Assembly: GCA_033030425.1 (NCBI GenBank)
Contig: JAUFSD010000016.1
Coordinates: 1 to 64,000 of the forward strand
Direction: 5' to 3'
Source of the DNA: Verpa conica
Taxonomy: Eukaryota > Ascomycota > Pezizomycetes > Pezizales > Morchellaceae
Length of the DNA stretch: 64,000 nt
A program made the position numbers and the translations under genes. The notes under the pieces are model-generated. The model saw only the letters and a list, made by a program, of their open reading frames with translations, searched no databases and was not told the origin of the DNA. Below, one piece after another: positions 10,248 through 21,672 of this stretch. Numbering within the stretch: position 1 is the stretch's first letter; each line of letters begins with the position of its first letter.

Positions 10248-11315
10248 CTACGCTAAGCCTTTGAATATCCAATTTTGTATGGTATAGGTAGAGTAGTTAT
10301 CTGTGTTTGTGCTTTTTAGCTTAGTTCTGTTGCTATTAATTATACTGCTTTTGGCTAGCCTCTCTAGATATATAATCTAAAGAGTCTAATTTTACCTTCT
10401 AAACCGATCTCTCACTAATTTTATTAAGTTGAAACGCTGTCCATGGCTCTGTTGTTTGCATAGATAGAGTTATAGAATACACACTTTGGGCATAGAACCG
10501 CTACAGTGCGTATAGGAGTATTTTTATGTAGTGACGCAATACGATACGGCAAAAAGCTTTTGGCTCGATAACTACAAAAGGATTTCGCTTACTCTCAGCT
10601 TTTATAGATATCTATCCAGCTCTGTCGACTTGTACTGATGGTATCCCAAGTGACGTAATTACATTAATGGGATTCACAAGAGCAATCACACTTACTATTA
10701 TCGTTTTGGGGTAATGAGGTTAGCGTGGGCGGCATGCAGGATCGCTAGGCCAGTTTTCAGTCTTGGGTAGGTCTCGTAATTTATAATAAATTGATTGAAT
10801 TTAAATGTAGTGATTGAACTCCTTTGGCACTGTTTCTTGATAGCAGATTTTGGTTTACTTCCAGTTTTTCGTAGCCGCCGTCAGTGTTCCCAATCGTTCG
10901 TGACTCTGCAGTAACCCCAGGACTAGATGGACAATGAGCTATAATCCCCCCCGGGCGAGATACCCCAGGACTACGAGGACCATAGGACCCTATGGGGCCC
11001 TATAAACATTCACAGGGAACATTTTGCAATGTACTAGAAACATAATTATGTACTACTTTATAATAGTCCAAGGTTTCGCAATTTTTCTAAATATATATCT
11101 TCCGCTTATGAATAATTCATGCGCGTGTACTCGTTTCACTACTACACCTGTAAGGTTGTTCACTAATCAGGCCGTACTAAGACTTAGTCTTGGCAGCTTC
11201 GGCTATCGTCCCTGGTCCTTCTATCGATGTTCTTTATGTTTAATCTGTATCTGTTCATTCCCGGATCTAGCACCTTGTTTTTTTTTTGTTACTCAAAGAG
11301 TACAAAACAGTTAAC
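10248..11315. other. Gene-free stretch with MITE fragment
   Basis: No supported gene. It contains the left part of a CAGTGTTC-family MITE at about 10882-11005 ('cagtgttcccaatcg', then 'ccaggactacgagg') with no right end. Remaining frames are short and unsupported. Confidence 0.5.
10882..11005. mobile_element. MITE fragment, CAGTGTTCGCAAC family
   Basis: The left end 'cagtgttcccaat' is followed by subterminal sequence shared with 7579-7720 ('accccaggac', 'cccgggcgag', 'aggactacga'). The right half is missing or too diverged to see. Confidence 0.55.
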
Positions 11316-11939
11316 TTACTTTTTCTTTGCCCCGGTGTATATTAGCATTATTGTGTAATCACTTATTGAAGCGAATGCAGTTTTCACTAGGGTGACACAA
11401 TAGTCTTGTATCCGTGGTAGGAGCCCTGGTTTCGACACAAAAGCTCTACATGCAGGGGAATAACACTCCTCGACAAGGAAAGCAAGTAAAGCAAACATAA
11501 ACACTAAGGACCTATCACCCATATTAACAATGAATCCACCCTTCAGCTTACCAGACACCTCTTCAAATATACCCGCACCCCCAACTTGTTCCACAGACCC
11601 CCAGTATATGCTGGCTCCTTACCTTCTAAAATTTTTATTTATGGACACTGAAAATCTAGCCTATTACTACAAAGATACCACCTCCTCTTTTCCTCTGTTG
11701 TTCTTTGCCTAAGTTGCTTTTACCTCCTCATTACCCTTCCTACTAATACCTTTTAGACTTCTACCATGGCCTCAAGTATATAGAGAGCGCTCCCGAAATC
11801 GTCTATACACCTTTGGTAGCAAATGTAAGCATTCTTTACCTAAATCTCACTCATGAAGTTTATATACGGGGGTAAAGCCAACACAATTTATAGTTTAGCA
11901 CGGTCTTCGAAGCTATACTCGAGAAGCAATGTAGAGAAG

Positions 11940-12736
11940 CACGTAGTAATTTTAGAGGATGAAACAATGATAGAATTGACCAGCACAAAGTAGACCTGGA
12001 GGATATAAGGTCAAACTCAAAAGAGAAACTAAAGTACCCCTAACTACCCCGGTGGCAGGAAATACGAAAATAGAGTGCTCCAATTAGCAAACAACCGCCT
12101 TACGTTAGAGGTGGCAGGGTTAAGGTCAGAAATTGAATTCGAGCGCAAACTGCAAGCAAACGACATTGGGGGTACGAAAACGAGAAGAAAGACCTCCAAT
12201 CGCCAAGCGACCAACTTAAAGTAGAGCTTACGGAACTCCGAAAGTCCACTGAAATCGAGCGCCATCAACAGGCTATGTCCCTTCGGGAATGTGAAGATGG
12301 TATTATAGCGCTCAAAGCGTTAAACGATCATCTTATAGCAGAGAATACACAACTAAAGTCGGCTATTTTAGGAATGGCTATCGGATAGTTGGGAGTGTTG
12401 AAGAAAGCCCCCCAGTCATCAAAGGATGTGTCTAAGATGGAGGTCGTAGGTCGGAACCCAAAGCTGTTGAAGAGAAAAATTCCGACTATCGGAACTTTCC
12501 ATACTAGCGGAGCTCAATCATACAAGCGTTTACTCAGAATGATAGAATTTGTGAAAGCGGTCTCGTTCACTAAATCATATCTTTTAGTTCTAGCAATACC
12601 ATTGGGCCTGACCTCACTCCATTCTCGAAATAGGACCTATGCCTACATAGAGTTACACCCTACCACTACTCGGAATGATGGGTTTCAAATTGATATAAAT
12701 GGGCCGGAAAAGAATTCTGCCGCCGGCACCACATGA
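11940..12736 (+). pseudogene. Decayed coiled-coil protein gene
   Basis: Between about 11965 and 12389 three forward frames in turn encode coiled-coil-like sequence with repeating motifs: 'DRIDQHKVDLEDIRS', then 'YENRVLQLANNRLTLEV', then 'YENEKKDLQSPSDQLKVEL', ending at a stop at 12389. The last two blocks look like tandem repeats of about 35 residues (YEN..L..L..E...LR..IE.ER). Frames change at about 12040 and 12170 without good splice sites, so the gene appears broken by small indels. The frame 12389-12736 may be a remnant of the same gene or of its 3' neighbour. Family unknown. Confidence 0.5.
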
Positions 12737-13125
12737 TTGGAGGTAGAGGGTGACGACCCTGAGTTCTAGTGTGGAGATGTCCGCAATGAGAACACTGAAG
12801 CCAGGCACTTTGTCACCTTTAAGCGCCCTTATACAAGGCTCCCACGAGTAGTACTCTGGGCATCTTATTTCAATATCAACTCGGCGAAGGATTGGAGCCT
12901 ACACGCCTATGCAACCGATGTAACCGCGACTGGTTTATCGTATAGTTGAACCTCAATGGTGTACTAGGGACTCGAGGGTCATAGGAGCTAGTCAGAGCTG
13001 GAACAATATCGAACGTGAATGTAGGCTCCGGAGTAGCTCTAAATTCTCTTTTATCCGTGCCTAATCTGGTAGGCTCTATTGTAATCACAGGGCTGTTATA
13101 TGCGAGTGATAAGAGCGCTCCGAGG
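12737..13125. other. Gene-free stretch
   Basis: No supported feature before the MITE at 13126; short frames on both strands only. Confidence 0.4.
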
Positions 13126-13390
13126 CAGTGTTCGGAACCGTCCGGGACCCCCGATAGGGCTCCACAAAAGCCCTGTGGTAAGCCTAGGACGAGACGGAAT
13201 ATGGCTCATAATCCGTCCCAGGCTAGATCCTCCAGAACTACGAGGACCGTAGGGTCCTGTGGTGCCCTAGTCAATAATCTCTGTTCCTTACGCCCTGAAC
13301 CGCCCCAAAGAGAGGCTGGAATGGACTATACAGCCATAGGGCGTGGGGTCCTTGTCTTAGGACGGACGGACTACCCCGTTGCGCACACTA
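13126..13390. mobile_element. MITE, CAGTGTTCGCAAC family, 265 bp
   Basis: It starts 'cagtgttcggaacc' and ends 'gttgcgcacacta', imperfect inverted termini shared with 7579-8174. Subterminal 'acgagacgga' and 'ggacggacggact' blocks are present. The flanking 8-mers are not duplicated. It is internally deleted relative to the 596-bp copy. Confidence 0.65.
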
Positions 13391-14932
13391 GCCGCGACTT
13401 CCTACCGCGTGAATGCAATATCTCCTCTTGCTCGATATAGCTCTCAAATTATGACAACCTATGTCCAATACCTACAACCACCCTACCAGATACTACGGGA
13501 GAAAAAACAGGTATCTCGACTAAGAGACTTTGTGATGGTACTTCTATGTACGCGTGCTCCAGTTACACTCTAAAACAATCCTATACTTTTAGTATTCCAT
13601 TTATTTGTTAAATAACCATAGTAATAGAGCCCGAGGTATCACCTTTTTATATTTTATGATACTAAGGAAGATTACTGGGTCATCTAAAATACTTAATAGA
13701 TCTTACGTATTATACCCATACAGCCGTAGATCGAAGAGATATATTCCCTTCCGGAGTTTAATATAGGTAAATTATACCCACCCGGCTTGCCAACTCTATT
13801 AGACTATATACATGCATTGGGTACACATTACCTCATAAAATAATTCGAGAAAAGGAAATCAACTACACATTTATATTCAAGGCTTGTAGTACATGCATTA
13901 CCTAAAGCATATTATGATTCATTTACTAAGGGTTGCCTTTTCCACTTCCTTTCCACTTCCTTTCTTATTCTTTTTCCCTACCATACTTTTACTAGCTTTA
14001 TTTTTATTTTTCTTTCTTCTCATTAATCACATATACTTTTACTGGCCTTTCCTTTACTGTTCTCCTTACTATTTTCATTTCAGTTCTTCTCTTCCTTATC
14101 CATTTCCCTACCCCTTCCCCTACTAGTTCCTGTACGCTTCCCGAGGAATTATAGGAAAAGAATCAAGGCAGAAACTATAAATAAACGATCTATGTGATAA
14201 GTCGTCTAGATAGCGCTGAGATATAGAGGTTTAACCTGCAGTGGATTGGAACCTTTTTAGTAGGGTAATATATGGGATGTATGTATATAATTTTGTTGGG
14301 TAAGTTGGTGGGTAAAGTATCCAATCTACCTTACTTTCTTCCATGTATTTATGGTTAATTCATTCATTCATTCCTTACTTTCTTATTTATAACAAAATAA
14401 AACAATCTTTTACTTAGAATCTACCATACAAAATATGTTTTATATAAATACTTCCTTCTGATCCATTTCTATGGTTCGGTAGAGCAACCTAAGATACACC
14501 AATAGAGTATAGCGGTAAAGTAGGTTTAATATGAATCGCAATTTGCCAATTGAGATTGAGCAACGTAGTCCTCTGTGACAGTTACCTAACGCTGTAATAA
14601 GAACCCATATCGTGCGCTTGAATTTGTAAATTCTAGGAGATAGAATTATAAATTGTTTTACGAAGGACATAACTGAAAAACCTAACTTGATGTGCCTATA
14701 GCCTATCGCTTGAAAATTTGAAAATGAAGGCTATTTATGATATATTTCAACATTGTGTTCACTACACTAAGAATACTTCTATTATTCTCCCCTGCCGAGG
14801 TGGTCACACTATAGAAGCACCATGGTAACACTTCACTAGATACTCCCCTTTCAACTCGAAAGCCTTTTCCTTACGAATTACAAAAATCCCATGAGAAGAT
14901 TCCTTTGTTCTTCTGTCAGTAGTCTCATTATC
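13391..14932. other. AT-rich gene-free stretch
   Basis: Strongly AT-rich DNA with pyrimidine-rich low complexity at 13930-14120 and attcattcattc-type runs near 14350. The frames at 13893-14126 and 14440-14670 are of biased composition and not supported. Confidence 0.5.
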
Positions 14933-15494
14933 TTACTTCGGCTGGCGCTTTTGGTCCATTTTCTTTGCCTATAGCACTTTAGTACTACTTTTCTACAGGG
15001 TACAACTATATATCTTACCTGTTCCAAAATCTTAGACCTCCTATGCTTCATATAAATCCAACTCTGTTCATACGCGCTATTCACACAACGTGTGAACTCT
15101 TCATCAAACCTTACGCGCTCTGTAGGGGCAATAGGCAGAAATGACACTGGAATTAATGATTTTATGTTGTAAAATACTTCTTGCCGTTTGGGCTCAGGTA
15201 GATTTGACCATGTGTCGATAGTGAAGTCCCATGATCCACGAAAGATTGCCTAGGGCTCTGAGGTCAGGAATATTTGGCTAGTGGGTAAGTATATAGATAT
15301 ACCTTGATACGGTGGACGCCGGCGGGTGTTCCGATCTTTTGTAGCAGTTCTCGAAAAGGGGCTAGGTCATGTGGCTCCCTTGGGCTTTTGGAGATAGTTG
15401 GGTTATATTGATTGGGCATAGAGGCCATGATATCATTCGTGGAGTCGGTGAACTGGTGATGTGAAGTAATGTTCATCATGAGGGGTTGACCCAT
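14933..15494 (-). CDS. Hypothetical protein, three exons (152 aa)
   Basis: Family name not known to me. Exons 15494..15303, 15249..15019 and 14968..14933 give 459 nt, all joined in phase 0. Introns (53 and 50 bp) have GTATAT and GTAAGA donors and TAG acceptors. Exon 2 carries a block that looks conserved: 'FRGSWDFTIDTWSNLP', then 'EVFYNIKSLIPVSFLPIAP' and 'RVRFDEEFTRCVNSAYEQ'. The C-terminus is lysine-rich. There is no signal peptide or membrane segment. Alternating aromatic and charged residues suggest a small soluble helical domain. It stands alone, with decayed coding DNA about 300 bp upstream. The clean splicing argues it is a real gene. Confidence 0.65.
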
Positions 15495-15803
15495 CTATAA
15501 AATTGGGAAACCGTGCCAAGAAACTACCAGGCTACCCTAATCCTCGTCTACTAGTACAGCTTATTGGGCAGCCTAGATAATCTAACAATGCCGTCAGCAT
15601 ATTCTCTTTACTAACCCACGAGATGTACAGATGTACCTAACTAAATAACGTCTACGTGTATAGCTACCCTAGCTCGCTGTACACGGAAGCGTTTGAGGGT
15701 ATTTCAGTAACAGCTGTAAGATGCCCTCAATGGACACCCCAAGATGAGTGAGAGGGGCTGAGGACATAACTTCAGTCAGCATCGTAGTCAGCTAAATAAT
15801 GTC

Positions 15804-16310
15804 TTGAGTATTACTCCTACTGCCCCTATAGGACTTGGTAGTGCTGTGCTTACAGGGGAAAACGCCAAGTACAATGACGTAGTCTCTTGTTACCCGGCAA
15901 GATTATATGTACCCACATGTACGCAGGGATGCATCCAGGGAAATACCCTGGCACTCCAAAGTCACCCTCATACATTGCCAACCCTTCTATGACTTCCAAA
16001 CCGTGTACCGTGGCCCTATCTACATGGCTCCCTACAACACCATGAACCTCCCCGGCGGAGCCACCCATACCTCCCAGGTTGCAAATCACAGCCGGGAAAG
16101 TCATTTGATGAGCTCCTGGATAATCCCGAGGACCGTGATGTCGGACTGTATCTCCTTCAGCATAAGGGGTCCCTAAATGTCTACCTACCCTCTGTCGCCG
16201 ACTCAATACTCTTTATCCTGTATCACACAAATGGCTGCGGGTACTACTACATATGGGTAATTTTCACCTGCTACACTATACCGTTTGTGTCCTGGAAGTC
16301 GCTACCACCG
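15804..16310 (+). pseudogene. Interrupted coding remnant
   Basis: Coding-like sequence moves between frames: 'ENAKYNDVVSCYPARLYVPT' near 15860, then 'KVTLIHCQPFYDF' near 15960, then 'DNPEDRDVGLYLLQHKG' followed by a hydrophobic run near 16130-16310, ending at a TAA. No good splice sites connect the blocks and no ATG fits the first, so this looks like a gene broken by indels. Cysteine placement in the first two blocks recalls secreted peptidase-type proteins, but I cannot name the family. Confidence 0.35.
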
Positions 16311-17630
16311 TAAATATAAGTATTCTGGGATTCCTGGGTCCTCCGCATGCTAAAGGATAGCAGATTACTCTCTATTAGAAAGAATATGCCTACCCAGCGT
16401 CACAGGCCCTCAGAAATGATCTAGCTATGCAAAGATCCTCAGTAAGGGCTGATGCTGTATCTGCCGCGCCAGCTCACAGTACTCCAACTATGGGCCCGCC
16501 TAGCCTGCTTACCCCTTGGAGCACCTTCTGGGTCCTCCTCACCCACTCATATTTCACTCATCCCTCGACTCCCCCTGTAGTCCCCCACGCGGTTTCGCAA
16601 CCTCATTCGCGCGACTCTACTTGCTTCTTTCTACGGAACCTACACCTCGACTGTGAAGTCATTCATCACTAGCATCACACCCCCGGCTTACAGAATACAA
16701 CCAGCCATGTAGTCACACATTGACTTTCCGGCACCAGAGATAATGATGATCCGAACTCCAAGCTATATCCAGTATACCTGCGTTGTACTCTATGAGTATT
16801 CTGTGGATACCATTCTGGGGTGGGCGATGGCTACATTGGAGATCTGGTTTAAGGGTACACTTTGGTGTGATCCGAACTGGGCATGGACACTGTTTACCAT
16901 TGTTTTGTAGTGTATATTTACTATTCCTATGTATTTTTCTTCTTTAGTATGAGAGGCTGTTACGGGCATCATATCGTTTGATGTTAATTCATATTATATG
17001 TCAGGTACCCTATAACTCTAGTGAAGTACCGATGATGTGGGTGGTAGTAGCAGTAGGGTGCATTGTCTGTAGAGTTGGGGTTATTGTTTGTACTTATATA
17101 ATTCAGCGAGGATGGGTTATAGTGAATCATATATCTAATCTAATCCCATCTGAGTATATAATCCAAGGGCCTGACTACCTCAAGCCACTAGTATAAAGAC
17201 TCCTTTGTGTAACTTGGCCAGAGGCGGTCCCAGCTGAATATGTGGCATCTAAGGCATGGTAAACCAATGAAAGTTATGATCTGCTGTGTTAATGAATTAC
17301 ATAACCTCGCTACTCCCATACTCTACGTACCAATTTAGTAAATATTTATCACCGGCAGGGTTTGCGGATCTTATCCCCTTGATAAGGCCGGGAATAATGA
17401 ATATTGAATAAGGGTTAAAGTCCTTTACGCATCTACCTATACAAAACCCGCATTATAAGAATAACAGCTTCCGTATAAATCGCCCCATATACTCGGAAGT
17501 ACTCAATAGCCCCTAAGATTCTTCTACAGTGTTAGGGTCTAGCCACATCAACACTCACCTTACTTAGATTTGCTGAAATTCATTTAGTTTCGGACACCAT
17601 CAGCCCACAGATAAGCTACCTATGTACTTT
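16311..17630. other. Gene-free stretch
   Basis: No supported gene. The frames at 16427-16672, 16790-16972 and 16978-17196 are isolated and of biased composition. Confidence 0.4.
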
Positions 17631-17732
17631 TCCGCCAGCATAAAAACGTGGAAACAGGGGGGTAGTGTCGCCGTGCACTGATATTTTTCCATACAAAAAC
17701 TACCCCTGTTTCCGGGTTCTTATGCTGGTGGA
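17631..17732. mobile_element. 102-bp palindromic MITE/hairpin
   Basis: Left arm 'ccagcataaaaacgtggaaac..gggg.tagt' (17631-17666) and right arm 17702-17732 are complementary over about 31-36 bp with few mismatches around a ~35-nt loop. It could be a small terminal-inverted-repeat element. No second copy was seen in the window. Confidence 0.7.
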
Positions 17733-18307
17733 CAAGTATGTATTGTATTTTAACAAAATTAATCGTATACCAGCCGATATAGCAACGCATCACAATAAGA
17801 TAAAAGAAGCCCTGCAATAAGAAATACAGATACATTACAAGGGCAGGTAATTAATTACTACAACTTTATACCTCAACAGCTTTAGTACTTGTTCTAGTAC
17901 TATTTATGCTAGAGCTGAATGACAATATATAAAAGTGCCATCGCGTTGCCCGTACGGCTAAATTTGTTACCGTACAATAGCTACAGTGCATATCCTATAA
18001 GTTCCAAACCCCTTCTAGCCGAATTCTATTGCCATTATAGTACAAGGACGAGATTCAATTAACGATCTAAGTGGGCACTATATCTAGAGATTAGAACCAC
18101 CTCTTGATAATACATAGTATTAGAGTTATGGCTGCTTTAAAAAATACTTACTCTGTAGTATTAGATGAACTCTGGCATGATGACTTGTACGACATATATA
18201 CAAGAACCTCAAGTTAAAGCGGGGTTCCATCACCAACCGGTCTACCATCGAATAGAAACCTGAGCGCGAATTACTCTACTAGAGGCCAGGACCCCAAAAC
18301 GATACCT

Positions 18308-19637
18308 ATGTGCGACAGAATCACCGCCGGCGCTTATGTTATCCGCAATAAAAGCAGATTGACTGTTTTACACATTGAACAAAGCTCCAAGTTCACGGTC
18401 GTCGCTTACGAACAGGATGAAGGCAGGTACAGCAACCAGCAAATTTGGTGGGTTGAGCCGCTCTCCAACCACGAAGACAACGAGTCCGAGAAAGGGGCTG
18501 TGTACTTTATCGCAAACCCTGCCACAGGAAGGTTCCTTGATGTTAATCCAAGACACGGTGATATCTCAAGGATAAAAATGTAGCGCTAGACACCACAACT
18601 AAGAGCTTAACCAGATCCAAACGAGGCGAGCAATATCTGTAATGCCGACTCTAACGGGGAGCCATGGCAGAGGTGGAGGCTCCGTAAAGTTGATGATGAT
18701 ACGGGTGGGTAGGTAGAATCACTTTCGGGTTCTATTCCATAGAATACTAAACCTGTAGCAGGTCTTACTATACTATCCCATAGCCCGGTGAAGCTGACCT
18801 TTTCGTGGGGGCCAAAGAGAAGTCCTGGTTTTGCTATTGGTCAAAAGTGTCCTCACTAGCAAATAGTAGGCCCTGACTGGCTAAAAATTACAAAGACTTT
18901 ATTCAAGAACACTTTATTATTGGCCATTTGCCATTGAATAAGCAATCGCACCGCCACTTTGGGGGGGCAGCATTTTCCACCGGGCTATGGGATAGCGAGT
19001 GTGTTTAACGACCATGTGATCGATATACATTCGGATAAACCCTTAAACCCCGGGCCTGGGCACGAGCTTCACAGTCAAAAGTATGTTTCCGGATATGACC
19101 AGCATTGCTGGGAGTTTGTGATTCCTGTAGTCGGCTTTCCACCCGGTTGGTTTCAAATAGAGAACGAGGGCACTCGGGACCTACTCAGCCATACTTATGT
19201 CTATAATCCGCCAGTCCTCTTAGCGCCTCCGGAATCGCCAAGGCCATGCCATTACCGTGAAGGATGGGAATTTCAGTGGACCCTAAGCCATACAGGGTTC
19301 CACGATTCTACATCGACTACAGCAAGGAATTCCTGGTATATATATAACCGACTGACTAGAGCTCGTCTCCGCGCCTTTTCTGGTAACCCAAGATGCGAAA
19401 CACTCAAAGAGTATGACCGCACCTTTAAGTGGAAACTAGAAATTGACCCGTCCTGTAACTGGAAAATCATGAATCTAGAGACCTCGTGCCTTTTGGAACA
19501 AAGCGTAATTTCACGGGGTGGAGGAACAGCAGTAATATGTGATGACCGGAGGTTTACAAAAGGAGGTAGTAAGAGCTGGATCCTTAGGTGAGTTCGATTT
19601 ATAACTAACACCCCACTTACCTTATCGGAGTGACTAA
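18308..19637 (+). CDS. R-type (beta-trefoil) lectin-like protein, paralogue 1
   Basis: Exon 1 is 18308..18557; exon 2 starts at 18615 and ends near 18709; the large last-but-one exon covers about 18933/18969-19590; a short last exon ends in TAA at 19637 after a GTGAGT donor. The Q-x-W-type repeats of a beta-trefoil can be counted six times ('QIWWVEP', 'QRWRL', 'QHCWEF', 'EFQWTL', 'FKWKL', 'KSWIL'), suggesting two trefoils in tandem. This fold usually binds glycans; the ligand is unknown. There is no signal peptide, so the protein is probably cytosolic. The closest relative in the window is 46686-47829, which shares the exon layout. Intron 2 is unusually long (220-260 bp versus 99 bp in the paralogue) and contains 'gcaccgccactttg', also seen near 6850, so it may carry an insertion. 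Its acceptor is uncertain. Confidence 0.65.
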
Positions 19638-21024
19638 TATGTATGCGACAGGCCGCCAGTACTCCATCCCGCTAATAATGTAAACATCCCACAAACTTAG
19701 GTCATGATATCCCGTTTTGGTCCCCCAGTGGCTAATTTAAATAATTTTGATACTATAGTCACCACCAGAATACGAAGCTTCAGCTTCGACAGATTGAACC
19801 TTTTAGTTAAAGTTTGTTGTCAATAGTATCAACGGTTCAATAATATGTTTTTATTTATTTATCATAGATAAACTTGCGGGTTCAAAGTCATCGAAGGCAG
19901 AAACATAAATATTTATTGGGTAAGGCAAAGATTTATTAATATATAAACTAGAATCTTTAGACCCAGGGAATGTAGGCACTTTATTCAAGTCTAATACCTC
20001 TATAGAAATATATTGAAATAGGGGTAGGTACCTGCCCAACTATCGCTTCTTCCCTGGCATGGTCCTACCTCACCATAGATCTAGAGAGTTATCCCCAAAC
20101 AGCGGAGAAAACAATAAAAATCAAAGTACATAACCATAACAGAGTGTATGTTGCATAAGATCTACACCTCTTGCTCCACCTCTCGTAGTCCCTCGTAAAC
20201 CTTAATAGTTCCCATTCAATTACACAACCGGACTCTGAAGATAGTTTTTTTTTCTCATCGTAATTTCCAGAAGCTCGGCTTGACCCTTCCATCGGTTGGG
20301 AAGATTGCGGTAACATTGTGATACAAGTATCACAACCTATATGAATGAATGAATGAATTAATTATAAGTACATGGAGCCCGGGGCCGGGGGCTAAGGTAC
20401 TCGTACAACACACCAGGGCAAAAAGCAAAAAAAAACTCAAGATAACAAAAATAACAATAATAAAAAAAACAAAAAGAAAAACAAAAAGAAAACACAATAT
20501 AACTTTTCTGCTCGTCCCTCTTATACTTCAATCTTCTCACCTGTTTTCCCTTTCCGCTACTTCGCTGCTTGCTATCACAACCTATACATAGATTTACAAA
20601 AACTTATGACGCGTAACAACCTATGGGAAGTTTGTATTAAGCTCTTCTGAAATACAGTGTAGTTGTTTGGTACCATAAAGACTCCAGTATCTCCTCTTAG
20701 AGAGAACTTAAATATGCCATATGGTAGTAGAGTAACGATAGAAAATAACAGCTGTAGCACCCCTAGGTTAACCCGGCCCCGGATTAATTACAGATTATTC
20801 TCTACTGTCCCGGCTGTCCGAGTAGCTGGCATACGGGCTATTATGCGCAGTCTCAGGGGCTGGTTGAGGCTAGCTTAACTACAGGAGTGGTTGCCTGAAA
20901 TGCCAACACCAAACCCCGCACTATGATTATTAGGAAAGAATAATTGTCTAACCCCCCCCCCCCCCCGGTACAGATAAAAAAACATTGAGAAACCACTAAA
21001 GTACCTGGACGAAAGCAATACACA
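19638..21024. other. Gene-free stretch with low-complexity tracts
   Basis: It contains GAAT tandem repeats at 20341-20357, an A-rich run (aaaacaaaaag-type) at 20405-20495 and a run of about 16 C at 20951-20966. The GAAT tract followed by 'aattaattataagtac' recurs in similar form at 63065-63090. No gene is supported. Confidence 0.5.
20951..20966. repeat. Poly-C tract in promoter region
   Basis: About 16 consecutive C residues lie about 60 bp before the ATG of the P-loop gene at 21025. Pyrimidine tracts are common in fungal core promoters, but a pure C run of this length is unusual and length-unstable. Confidence 0.6.
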
Positions 21025-21672
21025 ATGAGCTCCCCACCTTCGAACCCGAAAAGTATCTACATCATCGGCGCACAATGCACTGGAAAAACAACACTCCTTA
21101 AAGCACTAGAACGATTCTTCCTAGAATCAACTACCGTTACAGAAGCGATAGGGCCTCCTGGGATAGTTACCGAGGTTGCCCGAACGGTTTTGCGAGAGAT
21201 TAATTTCAAGACTGCCGATATCAGAGACTCACCAACACTATCTTTCGACCTCCAGAAACGCATTCTAAAAAAGCAGTACGAAGCAGAAAGTATGTTCAAC
21301 GGTCGATGGATTATCTCAGATCGTTCAGCGGTGGACCCGGTGATGTACACAAGACATCTTATTGGGGAGGATGCAGTAAAAGACTTGTTGGACACACGGG
21401 AGTGGAAGATATTAGAAGAGCGCATGCGGGCTTCGGTAGTCATCGTATGTGAAGCTGGGGTAACCTGGCTGAAGGATGATGGAGTAAGGCTCATGCCAGA
21501 GGATGTGAATGATTGGATGAACCTTCATAAAACGTTTTGTGGCTTTTTGACGGAAAGAGGAATTCCTTTTGTGGTTCTCTCAAGTTCTATCAGTGATCTT
21601 GAGGCTCGGATCGAATTTGTAATCAGTTTATGGCAGAGCGAGAGAAGCCTTCCGGTAATAGTGGAGGCCTAG
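21025..21672 (+). CDS. P-loop NTPase/kinase, AAA_28-like (215 aa)
   Basis: Intronless 215-residue protein with a Walker A motif GAQCTGKTT (about 16-24) directly after a hydrophobic strand (SIYIIG). A Walker B-like strand 'GRWIISDRSA' follows at about 93-102, and 'SVVIVCEAG' is a further core strand. This arrangement matches the AAA_28/NadR-like kinase-type P-loop ATPases common in fungi as small single-domain proteins. The phosphorylated substrate, if any, cannot be inferred. It has no signal peptide or membrane segment. The ATG context (caatgag) is acceptable and follows the poly-C tract. It stands alone, with about 2.8 kb of gene-free DNA downstream. Confidence 0.8.
   Translation: MSSPPSNPKSIYIIGAQCTGKTTLLKALERFFLESTTVTEAIGPPGIVTEVARTVLREINFKTADIRDSPTLSFDLQKRILKKQYEAESMFNGRWIISDRSAVDPVMYTRHLIGEDAVKDLLDTREWKILEERMRASVVIVCEAGVTWLKDDGVRLMPEDVNDWMNLHKTFCGFLTERGIPFVVLSSSISDLEARIEFVISLWQSERSLPVIVEA

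Noticed and set aside
11316..11594. 92-aa minus-strand frame with a hydrophobic centre
   Set aside because: It starts only at a GTG, has an in-frame stop just upstream, no splice partner and no conserved pattern.
13015..13440. 141-aa plus-strand frame
   Set aside because: More than half of it lies inside the MITE at 13126-13390.
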